This document shows, piece after piece, positions 19,392-26,701 of a stretch of DNA of 32,050 nucleotides. Both the position numbers and the translations under genes were made by a program. The notes beneath the pieces were generated by a model. That model did not search any database. It was not told the origin of the DNA and saw only the letters and a program-made list of their open reading frames with translations. This DNA comes from Thioalkalivibrio sp. (GTDB taxonomy: Bacteria > Pseudomonadota > Gammaproteobacteria > SpSt-1174). How positions within the stretch are numbered: the stretch's first letter is position 1; the number at the start of each line of letters is the position of its first letter. The stretch lies in contig DSBO01000168.1 in the NCBI GenBank assembly GCA_011046015.1, forward strand, positions 1 through 32,050. The letters are read 5' to 3'.

Positions 19392-19429
19392 GCATAAAAA
19401 AACCGGGCCATGGCCCGGTTTTTTTATGC
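19392..19429. terminator. Bidirectional terminator, 38-bp perfect palindrome
   Basis: Perfectly symmetric sequence: GCAT, seven A, CCGGGCCA, then its exact complement ending in seven T and ATGC. The GC core plus flanking A7/T7 makes an intrinsic terminator on either strand. It lies between two convergent genes, the 98-residue protein (plus) and yajL (minus), and serves both. Confidence 0.92.
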
Positions 19430-19447
19430 CTGTCATGCAGGAGGGGG

Positions 19448-20008
19448 TCAGTCCCTGGTCGGGCGTTGCAGCGGCCCTTCCACCTCGGCGCGCTTGCCCG
19501 CGCCGGCGAGTTTCTCGATCAGATCGAGGGCGAAGTCCATAGCCGTGCCTGGACCCCGGGAGGTCACAATCAGCCCGTCCGTCTCTACCGCGTTCTGCGT
19601 AAGCGTCGTGTCCGGCAGGTCCAGCGCATCCAGCACGCCCGGGAAGCTGGTCGCCCGACGTCCCTGGAGCAGCCCCGCGCTGGCCAGTACCTTGGGTGCC
19701 GCACAGATCGCGCCGACATACCGCCCGGTAGCCGCCATCTGCCGTACCAGGGTCTGGATGCGGGGGTCCGCCTCGAGGTGATCCGATCCCGGCTGTCCGC
19801 CGGGCAGCACCACCATGTCGAACTCGCGCCCGAGCACCGCGTCCAGTTCCGCGTCCGGCATCAGCACCGTACCGCGCGAGGCCGTCACCGGTCCGGCCAC
19901 CAGCCCCGCCGTGACGACCTCGATGCCGGCGCGGCGCAGGAGGTCAATGATCGTGACGGCTTCTAGTTCCTCGCAGCCGTCGGCGAGGGGGACAAGGACG
20001 CTTGCCAT
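19448..20008 (-). CDS. yajL: DJ-1/PfpI family protein, YajL-like
   Basis: This 186-residue protein belongs to the DJ-1/YajL/ThiJ family, linked to protein repair, glyoxal handling and thiol-stress protection. Conserved features are the N-terminal PLADGCEELEAVTIID with the pKa-tuning glutamate (Glu16), LPGGQPGSDHL, and the nucleophile elbow GAICAAPKVLASAG with reactive Cys102. A strong AGGAGG ribosome site precedes the ATG at 20008, although this start lies 46 bp inside the yibQ gene. It is the last gene of the envC–ctpA–yibQ–yajL run, with the palindromic terminator just beyond it. Exact biochemical activity is disputed in the family. Confidence 0.92.
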   Translation of the reverse strand: MASVLVPLADGCEELEAVTIIDLLRRAGIEVVTAGLVAGPVTASRGTVLMPDAELDAVLGREFDMVVLPGGQPGSDHLEADPRIQTLVRQMAATGRYVGAICAAPKVLASAGLLQGRRATSFPGVLDALDLPDTTLTQNAVETDGLIVTSRGPGTAMDFALDLIEKLAGAGKRAEVEGPLQRPTRD

Positions 20009-20769
20009 ACCTGCCTCCTATCACGAATGTCGAGCAGCTCGCTAACCGGCACCAGTTCGATGCCCAGGGCATCGAGCTCGCCCAGCCGGGCCTCCAGCAC
20101 CTCAAGCGTCGCCCCGTAGGGGTGACCGATGCCGACGGCCACGCCCCGGCGCAGGGCGACCTGAATCAGGTGGTCGAACTGGCGTTCCACAAAGGCCGCA
20201 TCATCGGGCTCGCTATCGAGAAACACGTCGCGATCCACCGTCGGCACGCGCCGCTCCAGCGCCACGCGCATTGCCACCGACTCGGCCGTGGTACGGCTGT
20301 CGACGAAGTACAGATCGCCGCGATCGGCCAGCACCTGCATCAGCCAGTCCATGTGCCCGGGATGCCGCGTGAGCAGGCTGCCCATGTGGTTGTTGACGCC
20401 CCGCACGTGCGGCACCGCGGCCAGTCCTGTCTCCAGCGCGCGCTTCACCGCCTGTTCCGACATGTCCATGGTCACCCCGCCCGGACCCAGTGGCCGTTCA
20501 TGTACCGCCTGCATCGGCAGGTGCAGCATCACTTCCTTGCCGCGTTCATGGGCCATGGTGGCGATCTGCGCCGCGAACGGGGTGTCCGGCAACACCGCGT
20601 AGGTGACCGGACCCGGCAGCGCCAGGCTGCGCAGCCCCGCCTCGCGCTGGTAACCCAGGTCATCGAGGATGAGCGCGATAACCGGGTGCTGATGGGGCGG
20701 CTCGTCGGCCACCGCCGCGCCCGCGCCGAGGGCAGCGAACAGCAGCATCAGCCACTGCATCGGCCGCAT
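19963..20769 (-). CDS. yibQ: Divergent polysaccharide deacetylase family protein (YibQ-like)
   Basis: A 268-residue secreted protein of the divergent polysaccharide deacetylase family (DUF610), related to NodB-fold carbohydrate esterases but of unproven activity. A signal peptide (about 1-21, ending AAVADE) precedes the catalytic-fold domain with ALILDDLGY (32-40), YAVLPDTPFA, EVMLHLPMQ, GVNNHMGSLLT and YFVDSRTT. The paired aspartates and NHMGS histidine are the conserved family residues. The pairing with envC and ctpA is common in gammaproteobacteria and suggests an envelope role. The C-terminal tail overlaps the yajL start by 46 bp. It follows ctpA after 4 bp. Confidence 0.92.
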   Translation of the reverse strand: MRPMQWLMLLFAALGAGAAVADEPPHQHPVIALILDDLGYQREAGLRSLALPGPVTYAVLPDTPFAAQIATMAHERGKEVMLHLPMQAVHERPLGPGGVTMDMSEQAVKRALETGLAAVPHVRGVNNHMGSLLTRHPGHMDWLMQVLADRGDLYFVDSRTTAESVAMRVALERRVPTVDRDVFLDSEPDDAAFVERQFDHLIQVALRRGVAVGIGHPYGATLEVLEARLGELDALGIELVPVSELLDIRDRRQVWQASLSPSPTAARN

Positions 20770-20773
20770 CGTG

Positions 20774-22096
20774 TCAGCCTCGCTGCTTCACGATACTCAG
20801 GCCCTTGAGCAGGTTAAGCGCCTCGAACAGCTGGTAGTCGCGCTGCGCCAGCGGCTGCTCTTCGGTCTTCTTGACTGCCTCTTCGCCCTCGGGCGTCTTC
20901 TGCCCGTTCTCCAGGTGACGCGAGAGGTCCGCCTCCGTCAGGGGCCGGAAACCGCCACCTTCGGACTCTGCCACGCGCAGCGGCTCCACGATGATGTCCG
21001 GCTTGATGCCGTCGGCCTGGATCGAGCGACCGTTGGGCGTGTAGTAGCGTGCCGTCGTCAGTTTGAGGGCAGTGTCCTGCGTCAGCTGCAGGATCGTCTG
21101 TACCGATCCCTTGCCGAAGGTCTTGGTGCCCATGATGAGCGCGCGCTCGTGATCCTGCAGAGCACCCGCCACGATCTCGGAGGCCGACGCGGAACCCTCG
21201 TTCACCAGCACAACGATCGGGGCGCCGTCGGCGACGTCACCCGGGCTGGCCGAATAGCGCAGCCTGGAATCCTCGATGCGGCCCTCGGTGTAGACGATGA
21301 GGCCCGACTCGAGGAAGGCGTCGGAGACGCCCACGGCGCCGTTGAGCACGCCGCCCGGGTTGTTGCGCAGGTCGAGCACCAGACCCTTGAGGCGACCGTC
21401 GCTCTCGGCCTTCAGTTTCTGCACCGCATCCACCAGGTCCCGCGTGGTGCGCGACTGGAAGTTGGTGATGCGCAGGTAGCCGAAGCCCGGCTCCAGGCTG
21501 TGGCTCTTGACGCTCTTCACCTGGATGATGTCGCGCTTGATGCTGATCTCCAGCGGCCTGTCGGCCCCTTCGCGCACGATGGTCAGGGTGATGGAGGTGC
21601 CCTTCTTGCCGCGCATCAGCTTCACCGCCTCGTTGAGCGACATGCCCTTCACCGGCTTGTCGTCCAGACGGATGATCAGGTCGCCGGCGCGCACCCCGGC
21701 GCGCTGCGCCGGGGTGTCGTCGATGGGCGCGATCACCTTGACGAAGCCGTCTTCCATGCCCACTTCGATGCCCAGCCCGCCGAACTCGCCGGAGGTGCCA
21801 ATCTGCAGCTCCTTGAACTCTTCCTCGCCGAGGTAATCGGAGTGCGGATCCAGCCCCGTGAGCATGCCGCGGATGGCGTTCTCCAGCAGTTCCTTGTCGT
21901 CGACGTCCTCGACGTAATCGCGCTTGATGCGACCGTAGACCTCGGTCAGCTTGCGCAACTCTTCCAGCGGCAGGGCATCCGGCTGCGTGGCGGCGCGCGT
22001 GTCGCGCTCGGCGAACACGCTGAGCGTCATGCTCAGCGACACACCCAGCAGCAGGCCCATGAGCAGGCCGAATCCAAGGCGGTATTTGGCTTTCAT
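20774..22096 (-). CDS. ctpA: Carboxy-terminal processing protease CtpA (S41 family)
   Basis: This 440-residue periplasmic serine protease cleaves near the C-terminus of target proteins; relatives degrade murein hydrolases. It has an N-terminal signal or anchor helix (about 5-28), a helical dimerisation segment, a PDZ domain (about 95-185, with FGGLGIEVG and APAQRAGV-like SPAxxAG pattern TPAQRAGVRAGD), and the protease core. The catalytic Ser/Lys dyad is Ser304 in GSASASEI and Lys329 in TFGKGSVQ, with the family's 25-residue spacing. The ATG at 22096 has a GGAGAG ribosome site five bases upstream; an in-frame ATG at 22162 would add an unlikely 22-residue extension. Neighbour of envC, consistent with control of cell-wall hydrolysis. 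Confidence 0.96.
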   Translation of the reverse strand: MKAKYRLGFGLLMGLLLGVSLSMTLSVFAERDTRAATQPDALPLEELRKLTEVYGRIKRDYVEDVDDKELLENAIRGMLTGLDPHSDYLGEEEFKELQIGTSGEFGGLGIEVGMEDGFVKVIAPIDDTPAQRAGVRAGDLIIRLDDKPVKGMSLNEAVKLMRGKKGTSITLTIVREGADRPLEISIKRDIIQVKSVKSHSLEPGFGYLRITNFQSRTTRDLVDAVQKLKAESDGRLKGLVLDLRNNPGGVLNGAVGVSDAFLESGLIVYTEGRIEDSRLRYSASPGDVADGAPIVVLVNEGSASASEIVAGALQDHERALIMGTKTFGKGSVQTILQLTQDTALKLTTARYYTPNGRSIQADGIKPDIIVEPLRVAESEGGGFRPLTEADLSRHLENGQKTPEGEEAVKKTEEQPLAQRDYQLFEALNLLKGLSIVKQRG

Positions 22097-22181
22097 CAAT
22101 CTCTCCAGAAACGTGGCGGGGGTTTCGCGCCCTGAGGGTGGTATCTTAGCATTCAATGGCATTGGACCAACCCGGCATGAA

Positions 22182-23390
22182 TTAATTCGTCTGCGCCGCG
22201 ACTGACTGGCTGCACCACTGCGCGGGATTCACCGGCTTGCCCTGGTGGCGGATCTCGAAGTAGACGCCGGCCGTGTCATGGCCGCCGCTACGGCCCGCCG
22301 CGCCGATCACCTGGCCGGGCTCCACCCAGTCGCCGACCGAGGCGTACAGGCTCTGGTTGTACCCGTACAGGCTCATGTAGCCGTCGCCATGATCGACGAT
22401 GACCAGCAGGCCGAAGCCGCGCATCCAGTCGGCGAAGGCGACGCGCCCGTGGGAGATGGCCCGCACCTGGCGCCCCTCGGGCGCGGTGATCAGCACGCCC
22501 TGCCAGCGCAGGCTGGCGCCGGTGTGACCGCGCTCCTCGCCGAAGCGCGCCTTGATCTGGCCGTCGGCCGGCCAGGGCAGGCGCCCCTTGAGCGTGGTGA
22601 ACGGGCGCATGACGCCGTCGTTCGGAATGTCCTCCAGTACACGTGCCAGCTTCGCCAGCAGGGCCTTGAGCTGCTCCTCGTCCTCGCGCAGCGACGTCAG
22701 ACGCTGGTCGCTGGAAAGGATCTCGGCCCGCAGTTTGGCCAGCACCTCGCCGCGCTCCTGCTTGCCCGCCAGCAGCGCGTCCTGTCGCTGTTGCTGCGTC
22801 TTACGCGCCGCTTCCAGCGCCTGTGTCTGCTGGTCGATCTCGGCCTCGGTGCGCCGCAGGTCCGTGAGCGTGGATTCCACGGCATCGATGCGCTCGAGCC
22901 GGGCCGTCTGCAGGAATTCGTAGTAGGCGAGCACCCGGCCGACTGCCGCCGGGTCTTCCTGATTTAGCAGCAGCTTGATCTGCGCCTGGCGCCCGCCCGC
23001 ATAGGCCGCGCGAACCTGGCGCGCGAGCAGGTCGCGCTGTTCGGCCAGCGCATCGAGCTGGTCCCGGCGGGTGGCACGCAGGCCGTCCAGCCGCGCCTGG
23101 GTGCGGGCGAGCTGCGCGTCGATGTCCCGCAGCTCCCGGCTGCCGCGCCCAATCTCGCCTTCGATGCGGCGCAGCTCGCGTTCCAGCTTGCCCTGTTTGC
23201 CGCGCGCGGACTCCAGGCGTTCCTGCACGCGGGTGATCTCGGTCTGCAGCGCCTTGAGCCGTTGGGCCGCCTTCGCCTGCTCATCGGCCAGCGCCGGCGG
23301 GGCCAGCAGGACGGCGAGCAAAAACGGCAGAATGTGGCCAAGCAGTCGGGGAGTCACGCGAACGCGTCCATAATCATGGGCTAGGCGCAT
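22182..23390 (-). CDS. envC: Murein hydrolase activator EnvC
   Basis: EnvC works in the periplasm with FtsEX to activate amidases during cell separation. The product has a signal peptide (ILPFLLAVLLAPPALADE), a long charged coiled coil rich in Gln/Glu/Arg (about residues 35-260), and a C-terminal LytM/M23 fold (about 300-400). Zinc ligands are degenerate: the usual final HxH is replaced by YFEIRH, and the first histidine-aspartate motif is not recognisable, as in known EnvC activators. I prefer the ATG at 23390 (402 residues); a GTG at 23357 just before the signal peptide is possible, and a TTG at 23459 is unlikely. It heads the run envC–ctpA–yibQ–yajL and is divergent from the ArsR gene. Confidence 0.93.
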   Translation of the reverse strand: MRLAHDYGRVRVTPRLLGHILPFLLAVLLAPPALADEQAKAAQRLKALQTEITRVQERLESARGKQGKLERELRRIEGEIGRGSRELRDIDAQLARTQARLDGLRATRRDQLDALAEQRDLLARQVRAAYAGGRQAQIKLLLNQEDPAAVGRVLAYYEFLQTARLERIDAVESTLTDLRRTEAEIDQQTQALEAARKTQQQRQDALLAGKQERGEVLAKLRAEILSSDQRLTSLREDEEQLKALLAKLARVLEDIPNDGVMRPFTTLKGRLPWPADGQIKARFGEERGHTGASLRWQGVLITAPEGRQVRAISHGRVAFADWMRGFGLLVIVDHGDGYMSLYGYNQSLYASVGDWVEPGQVIGAAGRSGGHDTAGVYFEIRHQGKPVNPAQWCSQSVAAQTN

Positions 23391-23465
23391 TTTAGCCCGC
23401 CGGCACAGCAACTTGGAAAGTCGAACAGGACATCGGGCGCTTCCCTTCTGATGGCTCAACGTATT

Positions 23466-23480
23466 ATTGTATAATGCATT
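23466..23480. promoter_or_regulatory. Shared envC/arsR control region with overlapping divergent -10 elements
   Basis: This A+T-rich patch stands out from its GC-rich surroundings. It carries a consensus TATAAT on the plus strand (23470-23475) toward the ArsR gene and TACAAT (5/6) on the minus strand (23471-23466) toward envC, plus the palindrome AATGCATT (23473-23480). Neither -10 has a good -35. The position is right for autoregulation by the ArsR protein. Sequence elements are seen; their use is inferred. Confidence 0.5.
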
Positions 23481-23504
23481 GCTAATTTACATGTGTTCCG
23501 TTTC

Positions 23505-23837
23505 ATGACCGAGGCCGCGATCTTGACCACTTTAACGCCCCAACTGATGACTCGCGAAGAGGACATCGAGCGCGCGTCCCGTTCGCTCAAGGCCATGTCC
23601 CATCCCCTGCGTCTGAAGATCCTCTGCACCCTCGGCGAGCGCGAGGTCAGTGTACAGGAGATCGTGGAAAACGTCGGGACCTCGCAGAGCAACATCTCCC
23701 AGCACCTGGCCATCCTGCGCGACAAGGGCATCCTCGCTTCGCGCAAGGACGCCAACCGTGTCTACTACCGTGTTGGCGACGCACGCACGCTGCGCCTGAT
23801 CGGCATGATGCAGGAAGTGTTCTGCACCCAGGGCTGA
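23505..23837 (+). CDS. ArsR-family repressor, probable SqrR/BigR/HlyU-type persulfide sensor
   Basis: This 110-residue winged-helix regulator has the ArsR opening LKAMSHPLRLKIL, a recognition helix in TSQSNISQHLAILRDKGILA (about 60-79), and the wing SRKDANRVYYRV. The metal-binding CxC motif of ArsR/SmtB helix 3 is absent: that segment reads EVSVQEIVENV. Instead it has two cysteines, Cys41 in KILCTLGE and Cys107 in EVFCTQG. They are 66 residues apart, as in SqrR (41/107), BigR (42/108) and HlyU (38/104), which sense reactive sulfur by forming a polysulfide bridge. The next genes encode a rhodanese, glutaredoxin and thioredoxin. Start is uncertain: ATG 23505 is chosen, GTG 23493 is possible, and neither has a good ribosome site. 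Confidence 0.85.
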   Translation: MTEAAILTTLTPQLMTREEDIERASRSLKAMSHPLRLKILCTLGEREVSVQEIVENVGTSQSNISQHLAILRDKGILASRKDANRVYYRVGDARTLRLIGMMQEVFCTQG

Positions 23838-23943
23838 GCCGGCGCCTCCCTTAAACCGGCCAGACGCGGTATGATCCCCCGTCCGGCACGGCCATCGCGC
23901 CTGTCGGCCACGATCACAACCCAGGCCCGAAGCGGTATCGCAC

Positions 23944-24372
23944 ATGGACCAGTACCTCGAATTCATAAGTAATCATCCCCTGCTCTTCCTGGCCCTCGCG
24001 GCCGTGATCGCCATGCTGATCTGGACCGAGCTGCGCCGTTTCACGGTCGGCTACCAGATCATCACGCCCAATGACGCCGTTCGCCTCATGAACCAGGGGG
24101 ATGCCCTGATCCTCGACGTGCGCGAAGACAACGAGGTGCGCCAGGGCTTCATCGAGGGCGCCAAGCACATTCCGCTGGGCGTACTCGCCAAACGCATCGA
24201 CGAGATCTCGGGCAGCAAGGGCAAGCCGGTCATCGCCTATTGCCGCAGCGGGAACCGCTCGGCCTCGGCCTGCTCCATCCTCACCAAGGCCGGCTTCGAG
24301 AACGTTCACAACCTCAAGGGCGGTGTGATGGCCTGGAGCCAGGCGAATCTGCCGCTGAAAAAAAAGAAATGA
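23944..24372 (+). CDS. Membrane-anchored rhodanese-domain protein (YibN-like)
   Basis: Single-domain rhodaneses move sulfane sulfur through a cysteine persulfide. This 142-residue protein has an N-terminal membrane helix (about 12-28, LLFLALAAVIAMLIW), then a rhodanese domain (about 38-136) with ALILDVREDNEVRQGFIEGA and the active loop CRSGNRS, Cys100 being the sulfur acceptor. It corresponds by position to E. coli yibN (yibN–grxC–secB–gpsA). Positive-inside charge (ELRR after the helix) suggests the domain faces the cytoplasm. It ends in KKKK and overlaps the glutaredoxin ATG by 4 bp. About 106 bp separate it from the ArsR gene, with a possible TATGAT -10 there. Confidence 0.94.
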   Translation: MDQYLEFISNHPLLFLALAAVIAMLIWTELRRFTVGYQIITPNDAVRLMNQGDALILDVREDNEVRQGFIEGAKHIPLGVLAKRIDEISGSKGKPVIAYCRSGNRSASACSILTKAGFENVHNLKGGVMAWSQANLPLKKKK

Positions 24373-24644
24373 GTGCCCAGCCCAAGGTGGTGATGTACGC
24401 CACGGCCTTCTGCCCCTACTGCATGTGGGCGCGCCAGCTGTTCGAGAAGAAGGGCGTGAACTACGAGGAAGTGCGCGTGGACAAGGAGCCGGGGCGTCGC
24501 GGCGAGATGGAAGCGCGCAGCGGCCGCACCAGCGTGCCGCAGATCTTCATCGGTGACTTCCACGTGGGCGGTTTCGACGACATGGCCGCGCTGGATCGTG
24601 CCGGCGAGCTGGACGGCCTGCTGGGACGGGACGCCGCGGGATGA
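24369..24644 (+). CDS. grxC: Glutaredoxin 3
   Basis: A 91-residue glutaredoxin that reduces protein and glutathione mixed disulfides with glutathione. The dithiol active site CPYC is at 15-18, in YATAFCPYCMWARQLFEKKG. The glutathione-binding TSVPQIFIGDFHVGG and DD motif follow. The start overlaps the rhodanese stop (ATGA), and the stop overlaps the trxC start (ATGA), so all three are translationally coupled. The position before secB matches E. coli grxC. Confidence 0.96.
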   Translation: MSAQPKVVMYATAFCPYCMWARQLFEKKGVNYEEVRVDKEPGRRGEMEARSGRTSVPQIFIGDFHVGGFDDMAALDRAGELDGLLGRDAAG

Positions 24645-25075
24645 GCGAGCCGCTGCACGTCGTCTGCCCGCACTGCGGCCGGACCAATCGCGTGCCGGCT
24701 GACCGCCTCGCCGCTGCCCCGACCTGTGGCGCCTGCAAGCAACCCCTCTTTACCGGCCGCCCGGCCGAGGTGGACGCCGCCGGCCTCCAGACCCAGATCG
24801 GTCGCAGCGATCTCCCGGTGCTGGTGGACTTCTGGGCCCCCTGGTGCGCACCGTGCCGCATGATGGCCCCGGCCTTCGCCCAGGTGGCCGGGCAGTTCGA
24901 GCCGCACCTGCGTTGCCTCAAGCTCAATACCGAGGATCATCCCGACGGTGCCGCCCCCTTCGGCATCCGCGGCATACCCACGCTGATCCTGTTCAGGGGC
25001 GGGCGCGAGGCCGCGCGCGTGTCCGGGGCCATGGATGTGCGGCGCCTGGCCGACTGGGTGCGCCAGTCCCTGTAG
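24641..25075 (+). CDS. trxC: Thioredoxin 2 (TrxC) with WCAPC active site
   Basis: Thioredoxin 2 is a zinc-containing thioredoxin tied to oxidative stress. The 144-residue protein carries the N-terminal zinc ribbon (CPHC at 9-12 and CGAC at 29-32) and a thioredoxin fold with FWAPWCAPCRMMAP (active cysteines 69 and 72). The usual WCGPC is WCAPC here, a substitution seen in some thioredoxins that can shift redox potential. The cis-proline segment RGIPTLILFRGG is intact. It is inserted between grxC and secB, a placement absent from E. coli, and overlaps the grxC stop by 4 bp. The zinc ribbon supports TrxC rather than TrxA. Confidence 0.94.
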   Translation: MSEPLHVVCPHCGRTNRVPADRLAAAPTCGACKQPLFTGRPAEVDAAGLQTQIGRSDLPVLVDFWAPWCAPCRMMAPAFAQVAGQFEPHLRCLKLNTEDHPDGAAPFGIRGIPTLILFRGGREAARVSGAMDVRRLADWVRQSL

Positions 25076-25179
25076 CGGCAGCGCATTTGATCCCCGCCGG
25101 ACCAGTCCCTATCATTCTCGCCATTCGCCGGTGTGCCGTGCGCGCCGTTCATCCCGTCACGTACCCATAGAGAATCACC

Positions 25180-25668
25180 ATGACCGATCAGGACCAGACC
25201 CCGGCTGCCGCCGGCAGCGAGCAGGCCCCCGCCTTCGGCCTGCAGAAGATCTACCTCAAGGACGTCTCCTTCGAGTCGCCCAACGCCCCGGCCGTCTACC
25301 TGGCCGAGTGGAAGCCCGAACACCAGGTACAGCTCACCACCGAGGTCCGCCCGCTGGAGGACGACAACCACGAGGTGGTACTCAACATCACCGTCACCGT
25401 AAAGAACGGCGAGACTACCGCCTACCTGGTCGAGATCAAGCAGGCCGGCATCTTCCTGGTGCGTAACTACAGCGACGAGCAGAAAGGCCCGCTGCTGGGC
25501 AGCCTGGCCCCGGCCACTCTCTTCCCCTATGCCCGCGAGGCCATCGCCAACCTGGTGCAGAAGGGCGGCTTCCCCGAACTGGTGCTACAGCCGATCAACT
25601 TCGACGCCCTGTTCGCCCAGCACGTCAAGCGCGCGCAGGAACAGGCGGCGGCGCAGGCTTCGCACTGA
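25180..25668 (+). CDS. secB: Protein-export chaperone SecB
   Basis: SecB keeps preproteins unfolded and hands them to SecA. The 162-residue protein shows the family segments QKIYLKDVSFESPNAP (22-37), the SecA-contacting acidic patch LEDDNHEVVLNITV, and LFPYAREAIANLVQKGGFPELVLQPINFDALF near the C-terminus (given here as landmarks FPYAREAI and PELVLQPINF). An Ala/Gln-rich tail follows. It lies 104 bp after trxC and 10 bp before gpsA. The 104-bp gap may hold a promoter, but I found no strong match. Confidence 0.97.
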   Translation: MTDQDQTPAAAGSEQAPAFGLQKIYLKDVSFESPNAPAVYLAEWKPEHQVQLTTEVRPLEDDNHEVVLNITVTVKNGETTAYLVEIKQAGIFLVRNYSDEQKGPLLGSLAPATLFPYAREAIANLVQKGGFPELVLQPINFDALFAQHVKRAQEQAAAQASH

Positions 25669-25678
25669 GGGGGCGGGC

Positions 25679-26695
25679 GTGAGCGGCACGGATCGCGAAC
25701 GCACCATCGCCGTGTTCGGCGCCGGCTCCTGGGGGACGGCGCTGGCCATCCAGCTCGCGCGCAACGGCTACCGCACCCTGCTGTGGGGGCGTGACGCGGA
25801 GAAGATGGCACGCATGCGCGCCGAGCGCTGCAACGCCCGCTACCTGCCGGGCGTGCCCCTACCGGATGGACTCGAGCCCACCGGCGACCTCGCCGGGACG
25901 CTGGACCAGGCGGACCGGCTGCTGGTGGTGGTGCCGAGCGAAGGGTTTCGCCACTTCCTGCGCGACGTGGTGCCGCACCTGCACCCGGGTATCCGCCTGG
26001 TGTGGGCGACCAAGGGCCTGGAGACCGAGACCGGCAAGTTCCTGCATGAGATCGTGGCCGAGGAGATCGGGCCCGAGGTCCCCTGCGGCGTGATCTCCGG
26101 GCCCTCGTTCGCCAGGGAGGTGGCGCGCGGCCTGCCCACCGCCGTGACCGTCGCCTCGCGCCACGCGGGCTTCGTCGACGAAGTGGTCACCTGGTTTCAC
26201 AGCGATACCTTTCGGGTCTATACCAGTGAAGACATCGCCGGCGTGGAACTCGGCGGCGCGCTGAAGAATGTCCTGGCCGTCGCCGCGGGCATCTCGGATG
26301 GGCTGGGCTTCGGCGCGAACGCGCGCGCGGCCATCATCACCCGCGGGCTGGCCGAGCTGATGCGCCTGGGCGACCGCGCCGGGGCCCAGCGAGAGACCCT
26401 GATGGGACTGTCGGGGCTCGGCGACCTGGTGCTGACCTGCACCGACGACCAGTCGCGCAACCGGCGCCTGGGCCTGGCGCTCGGCGCCGGCAAGGACTTC
26501 GACGCTGCCGTGGCCGAGATCGGCCAGGTGGTGGAGGGGGCCAAGAGTGCGCGGGTGGTGATGCGCAAGGCCAGTGAGCTCGACGTGGAGATGCCGATCT
26601 GCCAGCAGGTGCATCGCATCCTCTATGAGGGCCACGCCCCGGGGCGGGCCGTGGCTGAGTTGCTCGGGCGCGACCTCAAGCCGGAAATGGTGTAG
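25679..26695 (+). CDS. gpsA: NAD(P)-dependent glycerol-3-phosphate dehydrogenase GpsA
   Basis: GpsA reduces dihydroxyacetone phosphate to sn-glycerol-3-phosphate for phospholipid synthesis. The 338-residue protein starts with GTG at 25679 behind a GGGGGCGGG ribosome site, ten bases after the secB stop. The dinucleotide fold motif FGAGSWGTALA (13-23) and the catalytic-lysine segment ELGGALKNVLAVAAG (Lys about 196) are present. SGPSFAREVARGLPTAVTVA and the ITRGLAEL helix are also conserved. Only 6 bp separate its stop from the convergent trmL stop. Confidence 0.97.
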   Translation: MSGTDRERTIAVFGAGSWGTALAIQLARNGYRTLLWGRDAEKMARMRAERCNARYLPGVPLPDGLEPTGDLAGTLDQADRLLVVVPSEGFRHFLRDVVPHLHPGIRLVWATKGLETETGKFLHEIVAEEIGPEVPCGVISGPSFAREVARGLPTAVTVASRHAGFVDEVVTWFHSDTFRVYTSEDIAGVELGGALKNVLAVAAGISDGLGFGANARAAIITRGLAELMRLGDRAGAQRETLMGLSGLGDLVLTCTDDQSRNRRLGLALGAGKDFDAAVAEIGQVVEGAKSARVVMRKASELDVEMPICQQVHRILYEGHAPGRAVAELLGRDLKPEMV

Positions 26696-26701
26696 GCCGG
26701 A

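Noticed and set aside
23459..23459. TTG at 23459 as the envC start
   Set aside because: It would add 23 non-family residues ahead of the signal peptide and would place the start inside the candidate promoter region. The ATG at 23390 is more plausible.
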